Source of the DNA: Pseudomonas sp. B21-040
GTDB taxonomy: Bacteria > Pseudomonadota > Gammaproteobacteria > Pseudomonadales > Pseudomonadaceae
Length of the DNA: 64,000 nucleotides
NCBI RefSeq assembly: GCF_024748695.1
Contig: NZ_CP087176.1
Coordinates: forward strand, 1,295,501 to 1,359,500
Direction: 5' to 3'
Shown here: positions 55,410 through 64,000 of the stretch, in pieces
Layout: each line of letters opens with the position of its first letter
Position numbering within the stretch: position 1 is the first letter of the stretch
Program-made: the position numbers and the translations under genes
Notes under the pieces: model-generated
Seen by the model: only the letters and a program-made list of their open reading frames with translations
Database searches by the model: none
What the model was told of the DNA's origin: nothing

Positions 55410-56774
55410 ATGAACGAGCGACCGGGCAATCAATTGTTCGATGCCTACTTCACTGCCCGCGATATGCGTGACGTGTTTTGCGATCAAGGCCGGGTTCAGG
55501 CCATGCTCGATTTCGAAGCCGCGCTGGCCCGGGCCGAGGCGCGTGTCGGTCTGATTCCGCAAACCGCGGTCGCCCCGATTGAAGCGGCGTGTGCGGCCGG
55601 GCATTACGACTTCGCCGCCCTCGGCGAGGCGATTGCCACGGCGGGCAATTCCGCCATTCCATTGGTCAAGGCATTGGGCAAACAGATCGCAACCCGTGAT
55701 GCGCAAGCCGAGCGCTATGTGCATTTTGGCGCGACCAGCCAGGACGTGATGGACACCGGCCTGGTGTTGCAACTGCGTCTGGCACTGGCATTGATCGAAA
55801 GCGATCTCGCGCAACTGGGCGATACCCTCGCCACTCAAGCCAAGCGATATATCGCCACTCCGCTGGCGGGACGCACCTGGTTGCAGCACGCAACGCCGGT
55901 CACCCTCGGCATGAAAATCGCCGGTTGGCTGGGCGCGGTCACCCGTAGCCGTCAGCGCTTGCAAGAGCTCAAGCCACGTCTGCTGGTGCTGCAATTCGGC
56001 GGTGCCTCTGGAACCCTGGCAGCCCTTGGCGCGCAAGCGATGCCGATTGCCGAAGCGCTGGCCGGCGAGTTGCAACTGACCTTGCCGGAACAACCCTGGC
56101 ACACCCAGCGCGATCGTCTGGTGGAGTTCGGCTCCGTGCTGGGATTGATCGCCGGCAGCCTGGGCAAACTCGGCCGCGACATCAGCTTGCTGATGCAGAC
56201 CGAAGCCGGCGAAGTGTTCGAGCCGTCGGCGCCGGGCAAGGGCGGTTCCTCGACCATGCCGCACAAGCGCAACCCGGTGGGCGCGGCGGTGCTGATCGGC
56301 GCGGCGACTCGGGTTCCCGGCTTGCTCTCGACGCTGTTCAGCGCAATGCCGCAGGAACACGAGCGCAGCCTCGGTTTGTGGCATGCCGAATGGGAAACCC
56401 TGCCCGAGATTTGCTGCCTGGTGTCCGGCAGCCTGAAGCAAGCGCTGCTGGTCGCGCAGGGCCTGGAAGTGGATGCGCAGCGCATGGCGCGCAACCTCGA
56501 TCTGACCCAGGGCCTGGTGCTGGCCGAAGCGGTGAGCATTGTCCTCGCCCAGCGGGTCGGCCGCGACACTGCGCATCATCTGCTGGAACAGTGCTGCAAG
56601 CGTGCGGTGGCTGAACAGCGTCATCTGCGTGCCGTCCTCGGTGACGAGCCGCAAGTGACCGCCGAGCTTTCTGGCGCTGAACTCGATCATTTGCTGGACC
56701 CCGCCCATTACCTCGGTCAGGCCCGTACCTGGGTCGAGCGAGCGGTGGCTGAACATATTGCGTTGACTGCCTGA
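55410..56774 (+). CDS. pcaB: 3-carboxy-cis,cis-muconate cycloisomerase
   Basis: A 454-residue member of the fumarase/aspartase superfamily that turns 3-carboxy-cis,cis-muconate into 4-carboxymuconolactone. The superfamily signature is SSTMPHKRNPVGA, with FGATSQDVMDTGL and RTWLQHATPVTLG as the other two conserved regions. Length matches bacterial PcaB. The ATG follows CAGGGACTG. pcaD starts 11 nt after the stop. Confidence 0.95.
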   Translation: MNERPGNQLFDAYFTARDMRDVFCDQGRVQAMLDFEAALARAEARVGLIPQTAVAPIEAACAAGHYDFAALGEAIATAGNSAIPLVKALGKQIATRDAQAERYVHFGATSQDVMDTGLVLQLRLALALIESDLAQLGDTLATQAKRYIATPLAGRTWLQHATPVTLGMKIAGWLGAVTRSRQRLQELKPRLLVLQFGGASGTLAALGAQAMPIAEALAGELQLTLPEQPWHTQRDRLVEFGSVLGLIAGSLGKLGRDISLLMQTEAGEVFEPSAPGKGGSSTMPHKRNPVGAAVLIGAATRVPGLLSTLFSAMPQEHERSLGLWHAEWETLPEICCLVSGSLKQALLVAQGLEVDAQRMARNLDLTQGLVLAEAVSIVLAQRVGRDTAHHLLEQCCKRAVAEQRHLRAVLGDEPQVTAELSGAELDHLLDPAHYLGQARTWVERAVAEHIALTA

Positions 56775-56785
56775 AGGAGATTGCT

Positions 56786-57577
56786 GTGGCTTTTGTACAA
56801 CTCGCCGAGGGCGAACTGCATTACCAATTGGATGGCCCGAAAGATGCGCCAGTGCTGGTGCTGTCCAACTCGTTGGGCACTGACCTGCATATGTGGGATG
56901 CGCAGATTGCGGCGTTCAGCGAGCATTTTCGCGTGCTGCGTTTCGACACCCGTGGTCACGGTCAATCGCTGGTGACGCCGGGGCCGTACAGCATCGAGCA
57001 ACTGGGCCAAGACGTTTTGGCACTGCTGGATTCGCTGCACATCGAGCGTGCGCATTTCTGTGGTTTGTCCATGGGCGGTTTGATCGGCCAGTGGCTGGGG
57101 ATCAACGCCGGACAGCGTTTGCATAAGCTGGCGGTGTGCAATACCGCCGCGAAAATCGGCGATCCGTCGATCTGGAACCCGCGCATTGAAACGGTGCTGC
57201 GCGACGGTCCAGCGGCCATGGTTGCCCTGCGCGATGCCTCGATTGCGCGCTGGTTTACCCCGGACTTCGCGCAGGCCAACCCGGCCGCGGCCAAGCGGAT
57301 CACCGACATGCTCGCGGCCACTTCGCCTGAAGGTTACGCGGCCAATTGCGCGGCAGTGCGCGATGCCGATTTCCGTGATCAGTTGCCTTTGATCAAGGTG
57401 CCGCTGCTGGTGATCGCCGGCACCGAAGACGCCGTGACACCGCCGTCCGGCGGGCACTTCATTCAAGAACATGTGCAGGGCGCCGAGTACGCCGAGTTCT
57501 ACGCTGCGCACTTGTCCAACGTCCAGGCCGGCGCAGCGTTCAGCGAGCGCGTCTTGGCGTTTTTGAACGCTCATTAA
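56786..57577 (+). CDS. pcaD: 3-oxoadipate enol-lactonase
   Basis: A 263-residue alpha/beta hydrolase that opens beta-ketoadipate enol-lactone. Ser95 in CGLSMGGLIG is the nucleophile, Asp in IAGTEDAVTPP and His in YAAHLSNVQ complete the triad. The start is GTG at 56786 with AAGGAG 6 nt upstream. It sits between pcaB and pcaC in one operon, with short gaps. Confidence 0.95.
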   Translation: MAFVQLAEGELHYQLDGPKDAPVLVLSNSLGTDLHMWDAQIAAFSEHFRVLRFDTRGHGQSLVTPGPYSIEQLGQDVLALLDSLHIERAHFCGLSMGGLIGQWLGINAGQRLHKLAVCNTAAKIGDPSIWNPRIETVLRDGPAAMVALRDASIARWFTPDFAQANPAAAKRITDMLAATSPEGYAANCAAVRDADFRDQLPLIKVPLLVIAGTEDAVTPPSGGHFIQEHVQGAEYAEFYAAHLSNVQAGAAFSERVLAFLNAH

Positions 57578-57587
57578 GGGGATTGTT

Positions 57588-57980
57588 GTGGACGAGAAAC
57601 AACGTTACGACGAAGGCATGAAAGTCCGTCGCGCGGTGCTCGGCGACGCCCACGTCGACCGCAGCCTGAATGCCCTGACCGAGTTCAACTCGGAGTTTCA
57701 GGAGATGATCACCCGTCACGCCTGGGGTGACATCTGGACCCGTCCAGGCTTGCCACGCCACACCCGCAGCCTGATCACCATTTCCATGCTGATCGGCATG
57801 AACCGCAACGAAGAGCTGAAACTGCACCTGCGCGCCGCCGCCAACAATGGCGTGAGCCGTGGCGAGATCAAGGAAGTGATCATGCAGAGCGCGATCTATT
57901 GCGGCATCCCGGCGGCAAATGCGACGTTCCATCTGGCCGAGTCGGTTTGGGATGAGTTGGGAGTTGAGTCGCGGGAGTGA
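57588..57980 (+). CDS. pcaC: 4-carboxymuconolactone decarboxylase
   Basis: A 130-residue enzyme that decarboxylates 4-carboxymuconolactone to beta-ketoadipate enol-lactone, with ITRHAWGDIWTRPGL and RAAANNGVSRGEIKEVIMQ, both typical of PcaC. The start is GTG with AAGGGG 6 nt upstream. It is the last gene in the rightward pca series; a REP doublet separates it from the oppositely oriented porin gene. Confidence 0.96.
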   Translation: MDEKQRYDEGMKVRRAVLGDAHVDRSLNALTEFNSEFQEMITRHAWGDIWTRPGLPRHTRSLITISMLIGMNRNEELKLHLRAAANNGVSRGEIKEVIMQSAIYCGIPAANATFHLAESVWDELGVESRE

Positions 57981-58008
57981 TCCCGGTGATTTGCGTTGAT
58001 TGAACTAA

Positions 58009-58106
58009 CGCCATCGCGGGCAAGCCCGCTCCCACAAAGTTTTATGTCATGCCCAAATCTTGGGGCACACACAAAACCTGTGGGAGCGGGCTTGCCCGCG
58101 ATGGCG
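58009..58106. repeat. REP doublet (GTGGGAGCGGGCTTGCCCGCGATGGCG class)
   Basis: CGCCATCGCGGGCAAGCCCG and its inverted copy GTGGGAGCGGGCTTGCCCGC enclose about 45 nt, between the convergent pcaC and porin genes. Confidence 0.92.
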
Positions 58107-58116
58107 TACTTGAGGT

Positions 58117-59376
58117 TTACAACAAATTGATCGGGTAGTTGACGATTAAGCGGTTCTCGTCGAACTCGTTGTTGCTGAAGTCGCGGCGAATGGTCGAGTT
58201 GCGCCATTTGACGTTGAGGTCCTTGAGCGCGCCGCTTTGTACGGTGTAGCTCAGCTCTGATTCGCGCCCCCATTCCTTGCCGTCGGTGATCGTGCCGGTG
58301 TGCACGTTATCGCCGCTGATGTAGCGGTTCATCAAGGTCAGGCCCGGTACGCCGAGTGCGACGAAGTTGTAGTCGTGGCGTACTTGCCAGGATTTCTCCT
58401 GGGCATTGTCGTAGCTGGAGTTGTAGCTGTCGTTGGCCAGGGTCCCGCCGCTGGTGCCGTTGACGCGCATCCAGGCGTTGTCGCCGGTGAGTTTTTGCAG
58501 GCCGACGTAGAAGGTGTTGCCGCCGTATTTGGCCGAGAACAGACCGTACATGGTTTTGTTGTCCAGCTCGCCGGCGCGGGCACTGCCGTCATCCTTGCCG
58601 TAGAAATAACCAAGGTTGGCACCCAGGGTCCAGTCGCCAATCGGTTGGTTGTGCGTCAGGTTGATGAATTGCTGGCTGTAAATGTCCTTGAGTTCGGCAT
58701 TCCACAGGCCTACCTGGGTGCGCTTGTCGTTGAACACGTACTCGCCGCCCTGAAAGTTGAACCGGTCAGAGGTGAACGCGGCTTTGCCGGTCATCGACAT
58801 GTCGTCCATGCTGCTGTCGTCCCGTGGGCTGTTCTGGCGGAACTGGCCGCCGTAGAGCGTCAGGCCATTGATTTCCTTCGACGTGATCTGCCCGCCACGG
58901 AAGGTTTGCGGCAGCGAACGACCGTCGTCCGAACGCAGGATCGGCAGCACTGGCATCCATTCGCCAACCTTCACTTCGGTCTGCGACAGCTTGGCTTTGA
59001 ACGCGACGTTGGTGCGCCCGAAATTGTCCGCCGGGCGTCCGTCGTGATCCAGCGGCAGCAACTGCGTACCGCCAGTGCCTTTCCCGCCATCGAGTTTCAC
59101 CGAGTAGAGCCCCAGCACATCCATGCCGAAACCGACGGTGCCCTGAGTGAAACCGGACTTGGCGTCGAGGATGAAGCTTTGTGTCCACTCTTCAGCCTTG
59201 CCCTGAGCCTTGGTCGGGTTGGTGAAGTTGCGGTTGATGTAAAAGTTGCGCAGGTTCAGGTTGACCTTGGCACCTTCGACAAAACCTGATTCCTCGGCCT
59301 GGGCGGGCAAGACCGCTGAGGCCACGGCGATGGCGATCAGGCCGGGAAACAAATACTGCGCGGTGGAAGGCTTCAT
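58117..59376 (-). CDS. OprD family outer-membrane porin of the pca regulon
   Basis: A 419-residue 18-stranded OprD-type porin. The signal peptide ends in AVLPAQAEE, the mature start is GFVEGAKVNLNLRNFYINR, and it closes with RLIVNYPINLL. OprD members (OpdK, BenF, PhaK types) admit small carboxylates, and this one sits at the end of the pca cluster with a PcaR-type operator 214 nt upstream, so protocatechuate or related aromatic acids are the likely cargo. The RBS is GAGAGACCCGAGCTC before the ATG. Confidence 0.92.
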   Translation of the reverse strand: MKPSTAQYLFPGLIAIAVASAVLPAQAEESGFVEGAKVNLNLRNFYINRNFTNPTKAQGKAEEWTQSFILDAKSGFTQGTVGFGMDVLGLYSVKLDGGKGTGGTQLLPLDHDGRPADNFGRTNVAFKAKLSQTEVKVGEWMPVLPILRSDDGRSLPQTFRGGQITSKEINGLTLYGGQFRQNSPRDDSSMDDMSMTGKAAFTSDRFNFQGGEYVFNDKRTQVGLWNAELKDIYSQQFINLTHNQPIGDWTLGANLGYFYGKDDGSARAGELDNKTMYGLFSAKYGGNTFYVGLQKLTGDNAWMRVNGTSGGTLANDSYNSSYDNAQEKSWQVRHDYNFVALGVPGLTLMNRYISGDNVHTGTITDGKEWGRESELSYTVQSGALKDLNVKWRNSTIRRDFSNNEFDENRLIVNYPINLL

Positions 59377-59589
59377 GAGCTCGGGTCTCTCTAATTCTTG
59401 GGGATGAAACGGGGCGATGCCGCGACTTTTGAAGGTGCGGACAAATGATCGAAATATGAGGGTGAAACCTGAAGATCAGCCGGACAGGGCAGGGCGTGGG
59501 GGCATGACATCGAACCTGTTGTTATTGGTTTTGTGGGGCGAATGGTGCGGTGAATGTACTGAATGGTTCAATCGGCGAAAGCGGGTTTT

Positions 59590-59604
59590 GGGCGATTATC
59601 GAAC
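59590..59604 (-). promoter_or_regulatory. PcaR operator before the OprD-type porin gene
   Basis: On the minus strand GTTCGATAATCGCCC, identical in all 15 bases to the site before pcaR (47000-47014). It lies 214 nt upstream of the porin start. Confidence 0.72.
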
Positions 59605-59643
59605 GTAACATTAGCCTGGTTTTTTGGGTGGCTGTACTGGCCA

Positions 59644-59708
59644 CATCGCGGGCAAGCCCGCTTGTATGTTTAGACTTGAAGGGGTGGGAGCGGGCTTGCC
59701 CGCGATGA
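59644..59708. repeat. REP doublet (GCGGGCTTGCCCGCGAT class, short spacing)
   Basis: CATCGCGGGCAAGCCCGC and GTGGGAGCGGGCTTGCCCGC with only about 20 nt between them. The rest of the 400-nt gap 59377-59788 holds the PcaR site and a terminator and no gene. Confidence 0.88.
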
Positions 59709-59743
59709 GGGCAGTGATCACGCCACACATTTTCCTGTAGCCA

Positions 59744-59770
59744 ACAAAAAGCCCACCAATCGGTGGGCTT
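59744..59770 (-). terminator. Terminator of the emh efflux operon
   Basis: AAGCCCACC and GGTGGGCTT pair around AATC. Read on the minus strand it ends in TTTTTGTT, 19 nt after the emhC stop. Confidence 0.9.
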
Positions 59771-59788
59771 CTTGTGTTCACAGCGCTA

Positions 59789-61249
59789 TCAGAACAACTT
59801 CATCTTCGGCGCTTCTTCTTTCAGCGGTTCGAGCTTGGCAGTCTGCGAATTCCAGCCACCACCCAACGCCTTGTACAGATTGACCGCGCTGACCAACTGC
59901 GCCAGACGGTCGGTGATCAGCACTTGTTGGGCGCTGAACAACTGACGCTGGGCATCGAGGAAGGTCAGGTTGCTGTCGACACCAATGAGGTAGCGACGTT
60001 GAGCCAGGCGGTAGTAGTCCTGGTTGGCGGTGACGAAGTCACGCTGGGCCTGCAACTGATCGGTGTAGGTCTGGCGGGCGGCCAAGCCGTCGGCGACTTC
60101 CTGGAAGGCCGTTTGAATGGACTTCTCGTAGTTCGCCACGCCGATGTCTTTCTGGATTTTCGAGTAATCCAGGCTGGCGCGCAGGCTGCCGGCGTTGAAG
60201 ATCGGCAGGTTGATTTGCGGTTGGAACAACCAGGTGCCGGAACCGCCCTTGAACAGACCGGACAAGTCCGGGCTGAGCGTGCCAGCGTTGGCTGTCAGGC
60301 TGATGCTCGGGAAGAATGCAGCCCGTGCCGCGCCGATGTTGGCGTTGGCGGCCTTGAGGTTGTATTCGGCCTGGAGGATGTCCGGACGACGTTGCAGCAA
60401 GTCCGATGGCAGACCGGCCGGCACGTCGCTCAGCAAATCGTCAGACAGCGGCTTGGCTGCTTGCAGATTGGCCGGGATGCCAGTGCCGAGCAGCAGCACC
60501 AGGCTGTTTTCATCCTGCGCGACCTGACGGGTGTACTTCGCCAGTTGTGCCCGGGCGTTCTCTACCGAGGTCCGCGACTGAGCGAGGTCCAGCGCCGACG
60601 CTACACCGACTTCGGCGCTGCGCGCGGTGAGCTTGTAGCTCTCCTCGAACGCACCGAGGGTGTCCTGGGTGACTTTCAGCAGTTCCTTGTCGGCTTGCCA
60701 GGTCAGGTAGGCATTGGCCACGCTGGCCACCAGGCTGATCTGCGTGCTGCGACGACCTTCTTCAGTGGCGAAGTACTTCTGCAGCGCTTCTTCGCTCAGG
60801 CTGCGAACCCGACCAAACATATCGAGTTCATAGGCGCTGATGCCGACGGTGGCCGAGTACGAACTGACAATGCCTGACTGACCGGTCTGCGAAGAGTTTT
60901 CCGGAACGCGCTGGCGGTTGCCGCTGCCATTGGCCGATACGGCCGGGAACAGATCCGCACGCTGGATGCGGTATTGGGCCGCAAAGGCGTCGATGTTCAG
61001 GGCCGCGACACGCAGGTCCCGGTTGTTTTCCAAGGAAACCTGGATCAGCTGTTGCAGTGCCGGGTCATGGAAAAACTGCTTCCAGCCTTGCTCCGCAGCA
61101 GCCTGGCTCGGCGCCTGGGCCGGCGAGTACGCCGGACCTTGCGGGTATTGGCCCGCCACCGGTGCCTCAGGCTGCTGATAATCGGGTATCAGCGAGCAAC
61201 CACCGAGCACGAACGCGGCGACGGCTAGGGAGAGTAGCGACTTGCTCAT
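59789..61249 (-). CDS. emhC: RND efflux outer-membrane factor (OprM/TtgC/EmhC type)
   Basis: A 486-residue TolC-type lipoprotein with the lipobox [10 protein letters not shown], then two OEP repeats with long helices (for example [20 protein letters not shown] and [20 protein letters not shown]). It forms the outer-membrane exit duct of a tripartite multidrug pump. It overlaps the end of the permease gene by 4 bp (ATGA). In fluorescens-group strains the matching operon is emhABC; in P. putida, ttgABC. Confidence 0.93.
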   Translation of the reverse strand: MSKSLLSLAVAAFVLGGCSLIPDYQQPEAPVAGQYPQGPAYSPAQAPSQAAAEQGWKQFFHDPALQQLIQVSLENNRDLRVAALNIDAFAAQYRIQRADLFPAVSANGSGNRQRVPENSSQTGQSGIVSSYSATVGISAYELDMFGRVRSLSEEALQKYFATEEGRRSTQISLVASVANAYLTWQADKELLKVTQDTLGAFEESYKLTARSAEVGVASALDLAQSRTSVENARAQLAKYTRQVAQDENSLVLLLGTGIPANLQAAKPLSDDLLSDVPAGLPSDLLQRRPDILQAEYNLKAANANIGAARAAFFPSISLTANAGTLSPDLSGLFKGGSGTWLFQPQINLPIFNAGSLRASLDYSKIQKDIGVANYEKSIQTAFQEVADGLAARQTYTDQLQAQRDFVTANQDYYRLAQRRYLIGVDSNLTFLDAQRQLFSAQQVLITDRLAQLVSAVNLYKALGGGWNSQTAKLEPLKEEAPKMKLF

Positions 61250-64000
61250 TGGCCAGCCTCTTTAGGAGTTTCAGTGGCGTCATCCTGGTCGACTATTTTG
61301 CGCTGACCGATGGACGACACAGTGACGAAGAACAGTGGGACCCAGAAGATCGCCAGAACGGTGGCGGTGATCATACCGCCAATCACGCCGGTGCCGATGG
61401 CATGCTGGCTACCGGAACCCGCACCCGTGGATATCGCCAGGGGTACCACACCGAGAACGAACGCGAGCGAGGTCATGATGATCGGTCGCAGACGCATGCG
61501 GCTGGCTTCGATCGCGGCATCGCGCAGGCTACGCCCTTGCTCATGCAGCTCCTTAGCAAATTCGACAATCAGAATGGCGTTTTTCGCCGCCAGACCGATA
61601 GTCGTCAACAGGCCCACCTGGAAGTACACGTCGTTGGACAGACCACGCAGGCTGGTCGCCATCAACGCACCGATGATCCCCAAAGGCACCACCAGCATCA
61701 CCGCGATCGGGATCGACCAGCTTTCATACAGCGCTGCCAGGCACAGGAACACCATCAGCAACGACAGGGCGTACAACGCGGGCGCTTGCGAACCGGATAA
61801 CCGTTCCTCGTACGACAGGCCGGTCCAGGAAATACCGACACCCGCCGGCAGTTTGGCGGCAATGGCCTCGACTTCGGCCATGGCTTCACCGGTGGAGTAG
61901 CCCGGCGCCGGGGAACCGAGGATTTCCATCGCTTCGACGCCGTTGTAACGGGCCAGCTTCGGCGAGCCGTAAATCCATTCACCCTTGGCAAACGCCGAGA
62001 ACGGAACCATGGTGCCGGCGCTGTTGCGCACATACCATTTCTTCAGGTCTTCAGGGCTCATACGCGAGCCGGGCTGACCTTGCACGTAAACCTTCTTCAC
62101 TCGACCACGATCGATGAAGTCGTTGACGTAGCTACTGCCCAGAGCAATCGACAGGGTGTTGTTGATGTCCGCGATGGTAATGCCCAGGGCACTGGCCTTC
62201 TCGTCATCGATTTCCAGTTGGTATTGCGGTTCATCGTTCAGGCCGTTCGGACGCACCTGAGTCAGAATCTTGCTTTGCGCTGCCATGCCGAGGAACTGGT
62301 TGCGCGCTTGCATCAGTTTTTCGTGACCGATACCGGCACGGTCTTGAAGGAACACGTCGAAACCGGTGGCGTTACCCAGTTCCAGTACCGCCGGTGGCGC
62401 GAAGGCAAACACCATGGCATCACGGAAGGTGAAGAAGTGCTGCTGGGCACGGGCCGCCACCTTGAACACGTTGTTGTCGGCGTTACGCTCGTCCCATGGA
62501 CGGAGCATGATGAACGCCATACCCGAGCTCTGGCCACGACCGGCGAAGTTGAAGCCGGTGACGGTAAACACCGAGTTCACCGCATCGCCTTCACCGCCAT
62601 CCTTACCCGGACGCAACAGGAATTCACGCATCTCGTCCACGACCACCTGGGTGCGCTGGGAGGTCGAACCGGCCGGCGTCTGCACCTGGGCGAACAGTAC
62701 GCCCTGGTCTTCTTCAGGCAGGAACGCCGTCGGGATACGGGTGAACAGCCAGATCATGCCGACAATGATGATGAGATAGGCCAGCAGGTACGGCGCCTTC
62801 TGGGTGAGCATATTGCCCACGCCGCGCTCGTAGCTTTTGACGCCACGATCGAAGTTGCGGTTGAACCAGCCGAAGAAGCCGCGTTTTGGCATGCCGTGCT
62901 CACCCTTGGGAATAGGCTTGAGCATGGTGGCGCAAAGCGCCGGGGTGAAAATCAGAGCAACCAGAACCGAGAGCGCCATGGCCGAAACGATGGTGATCGA
63001 AAATTGCTTGTAGATCACGCCGGTGGAGCCGCTGAAGAATGCCATCGGCAGCAGAACCGCCGACAGCACCAGGGCGATACCCACCAATGCACCCTGGATC
63101 TGCCCCATCGATTTCTTGGTGGCTTCCTTGGGCGACAGGCCTTCTTCACTCATCACCCGCTCGACGTTTTCCACTACAACGATGGCGTCGTCTACCAGCA
63201 AGCCGATGGCCAGGACCATACCGAACATGGTCAGGGTGTTGATGCTGAAACCGGCTGCCGCAAGGATGCCGAACGTCCCCAGCAACACCACCGGCACGGT
63301 CATCGTGGTGATGATGGTGGCGCGGAAGTTTTGCAGGAACAGGAACATCACCAGGAACACCAGTGCGACCGCTTCGACCAGGGTGTGAACCACGCCCTTG
63401 ATCGACTCGGTCACCACCGGAGTAGTGTCGTACGGGAACACCACTTCCATCCCTTGCGGGAAGAACGGCTTGAGGCTGTCGATGGTGGTGCGCAAGGCCT
63501 TGGCAGTATCGAGGGCGTTGGCGCCAGTGGCCAGCTTCACAGCCAGGCCGGACGCCGGAGCACCGTTGAACTGGGCGTTGATGCTGTAGTTTTCACCACC
63601 CAAACCGACATCGGCGACATCTTTCAAGCGAACCTGAGAGCCGTCCTTGTTGACCTTGAGCAGGATCTTGTCGAATTGCTCGGCGGTCTGCAGACGGGTC
63701 TTGCCGATAATCGTCGCGTTCAGCTGTGTGCCGGGCAGGGCAGGCAAGCCGCCGAGCTGGCCGGACGACACCTGGACGTTCTGCGCGGCGATGGCGGTTT
63801 TGACATCGATCGGGGTCAGGTTGAAGTTGTTCAACTTGGCCGGGTCGAGCCAGATACGCATGGCGTACTGGGAGCCGAATACCTGGAAGTCACCGACACC
63901 GGCGGTCCGCGAGATCGGGTCCTGCATGTTCGACACGATGTAGTTGGACAGGTCGTCCTTGGTCATGCTGCCGTCACGCGAGACCACACCGATCACCAAC
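61246..64000 (-). CDS. emhB: RND multidrug efflux permease (EmhB/TtgB/MexB type, 5' end cut)
   Basis: About 918 visible residues of an HAE1-type RND permease; roughly 130 N-terminal residues lie outside the window. [18 protein letters not shown] holds the proton-relay Asp pair, and the C-terminal [19 protein letters not shown] and [15 protein letters not shown] are typical of the MexB group. It takes drugs and solvents from the inner membrane and periplasm and passes them to EmhC. The periplasmic adaptor gene and regulator should lie just beyond the right edge. Confidence 0.95.
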   Translation of the reverse strand, partial: LVIGVVSRDGSMTKDDLSNYIVSNMQDPISRTAGVGDFQVFGSQYAMRIWLDPAKLNNFNLTPIDVKTAIAAQNVQVSSGQLGGLPALPGTQLNATIIGKTRLQTAEQFDKILLKVNKDGSQVRLKDVADVGLGGENYSINAQFNGAPASGLAVKLATGANALDTAKALRTTIDSLKPFFPQGMEVVFPYDTTPVVTESIKGVVHTLVEAVALVFLVMFLFLQNFRATIITTMTVPVVLLGTFGILAAAGFSINTLTMFGMVLAIGLLVDDAIVVVENVERVMSEEGLSPKEATKKSMGQIQGALVGIALVLSAVLLPMAFFSGSTGVIYKQFSITIVSAMALSVLVALIFTPALCATMLKPIPKGEHGMPKRGFFGWFNRNFDRGVKSYERGVGNMLTQKAPYLLAYLIIIVGMIWLFTRIPTAFLPEEDQGVLFAQVQTPAGSTSQRTQVVVDEMREFLLRPGKDGGEGDAVNSVFTVTGFNFAGRGQSSGMAFIMLRPWDERNADNNVFKVAARAQQHFFTFRDAMVFAFAPPAVLELGNATGFDVFLQDRAGIGHEKLMQARNQFLGMAAQSKILTQVRPNGLNDEPQYQLEIDDEKASALGITIADINNTLSIALGSSYVNDFIDRGRVKKVYVQGQPGSRMSPEDLKKWYVRNSAGTMVPFSAFAKGEWIYGSPKLARYNGVEAMEILGSPAPGYSTGEAMAEVEAIAAKLPAGVGISWTGLSYEERLSGSQAPALYALSLLMVFLCLAALYESWSIPIAVMLVVPLGIIGALMATSLRGLSNDVYFQVGLLTTIGLAAKNAILIVEFAKELHEQGRSLRDAAIEASRMRLRPIIMTSLAFVLGVVPLAISTGAGSGSQHAIGTGVIGGMITATVLAIFWVPLFFVTVSSIGQRKIVDQDDATETPKEAGQ

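Overview
The window is a 64 kb stretch of chromosome from a Pseudomonas of the fluorescens group. The evidence is the GC-rich, Pseudomonas-type gene content: an Emh/Ttg-type RND efflux operon, an OprD-family porin, the pca genes in a fluorescens-type order, a Bra/Liv amino-acid transporter and an S-type pyocin domain. Several classes of REP-like palindromes of the kind common in this group are scattered between genes. I see no rRNA, tRNA, CRISPR array, insertion sequence, integrase or prophage. The first and last genes are cut by the window edges.

Layout. 1-8 kb: a cut penicillin-acylase-family hydrolase, an isochorismatase-fold protein without the usual cysteine, a block with two SEC-C proteins, a WHy lipoprotein and a DUF6231 protein, then two tandem OmpA-type lipoproteins whose leaders fold over their ribosome binding sites, a DUF1145 protein, a collagen-like secreted protein and a CopD-type membrane protein. 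8-16 kb: dinG, a GH-A clan (agarase-like) hydrolase, a beta-lactamase-fold esterase, an OmpA lipoprotein with Trp-rich repeats and a histone-H1-like tail, and pdxH. 16-25 kb: a glycine-zipper lipoprotein, a colicin-E3-type toxin and its immunity gene, nhaA, a cysteine-synthase-like PLP enzyme, an FAD oxidoreductase, two exported proteins and a divergent SDR/LysR pair. 25.9-28.3 kb: a four-gene cluster (DUF2282 precursor, DUF692 enzyme, DUF2063 partner, DoxX protein) matching the bufferin copper-related RiPP systems. 28.6-33.6 kb: livFGMH and braC. 34-46 kb: DUF2288, a solitary tubulin/FtsZ-superfamily protein, a beta-hydroxyacid dehydrogenase, a YkgJ-type protein, an MFS transporter, rapA, three small genes and pitA.

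47-59.6 kb is a protocatechuate (beta-ketoadipate) unit: pcaR, pcaK, pcaIJF, pcaHG, pcaT, pcaBDC and an oppositely oriented OprD-family porin. PcaR-type operator sequences occur before pcaR, pcaK, pcaI and also the porin, which ties the porin to the regulon. Together the genes cover uptake (porin, PcaK, PcaT), ring cleavage (PcaHG), PcaB-PcaC-PcaD conversion to beta-ketoadipate, and CoA transfer and thiolysis (PcaIJ, PcaF) to succinyl-CoA and acetyl-CoA. The start regions of both transporter genes carry A-rich Crc/Hfq-type motifs. The window ends in emhC and a cut emhB of an RND multidrug efflux operon.

The items I find most worth following are the solitary tubulin-like protein, the bufferin cluster, the E3-type toxin with no obvious receptor-binding domain, and the paired hairpin leaders of the two OmpA lipoprotein genes.
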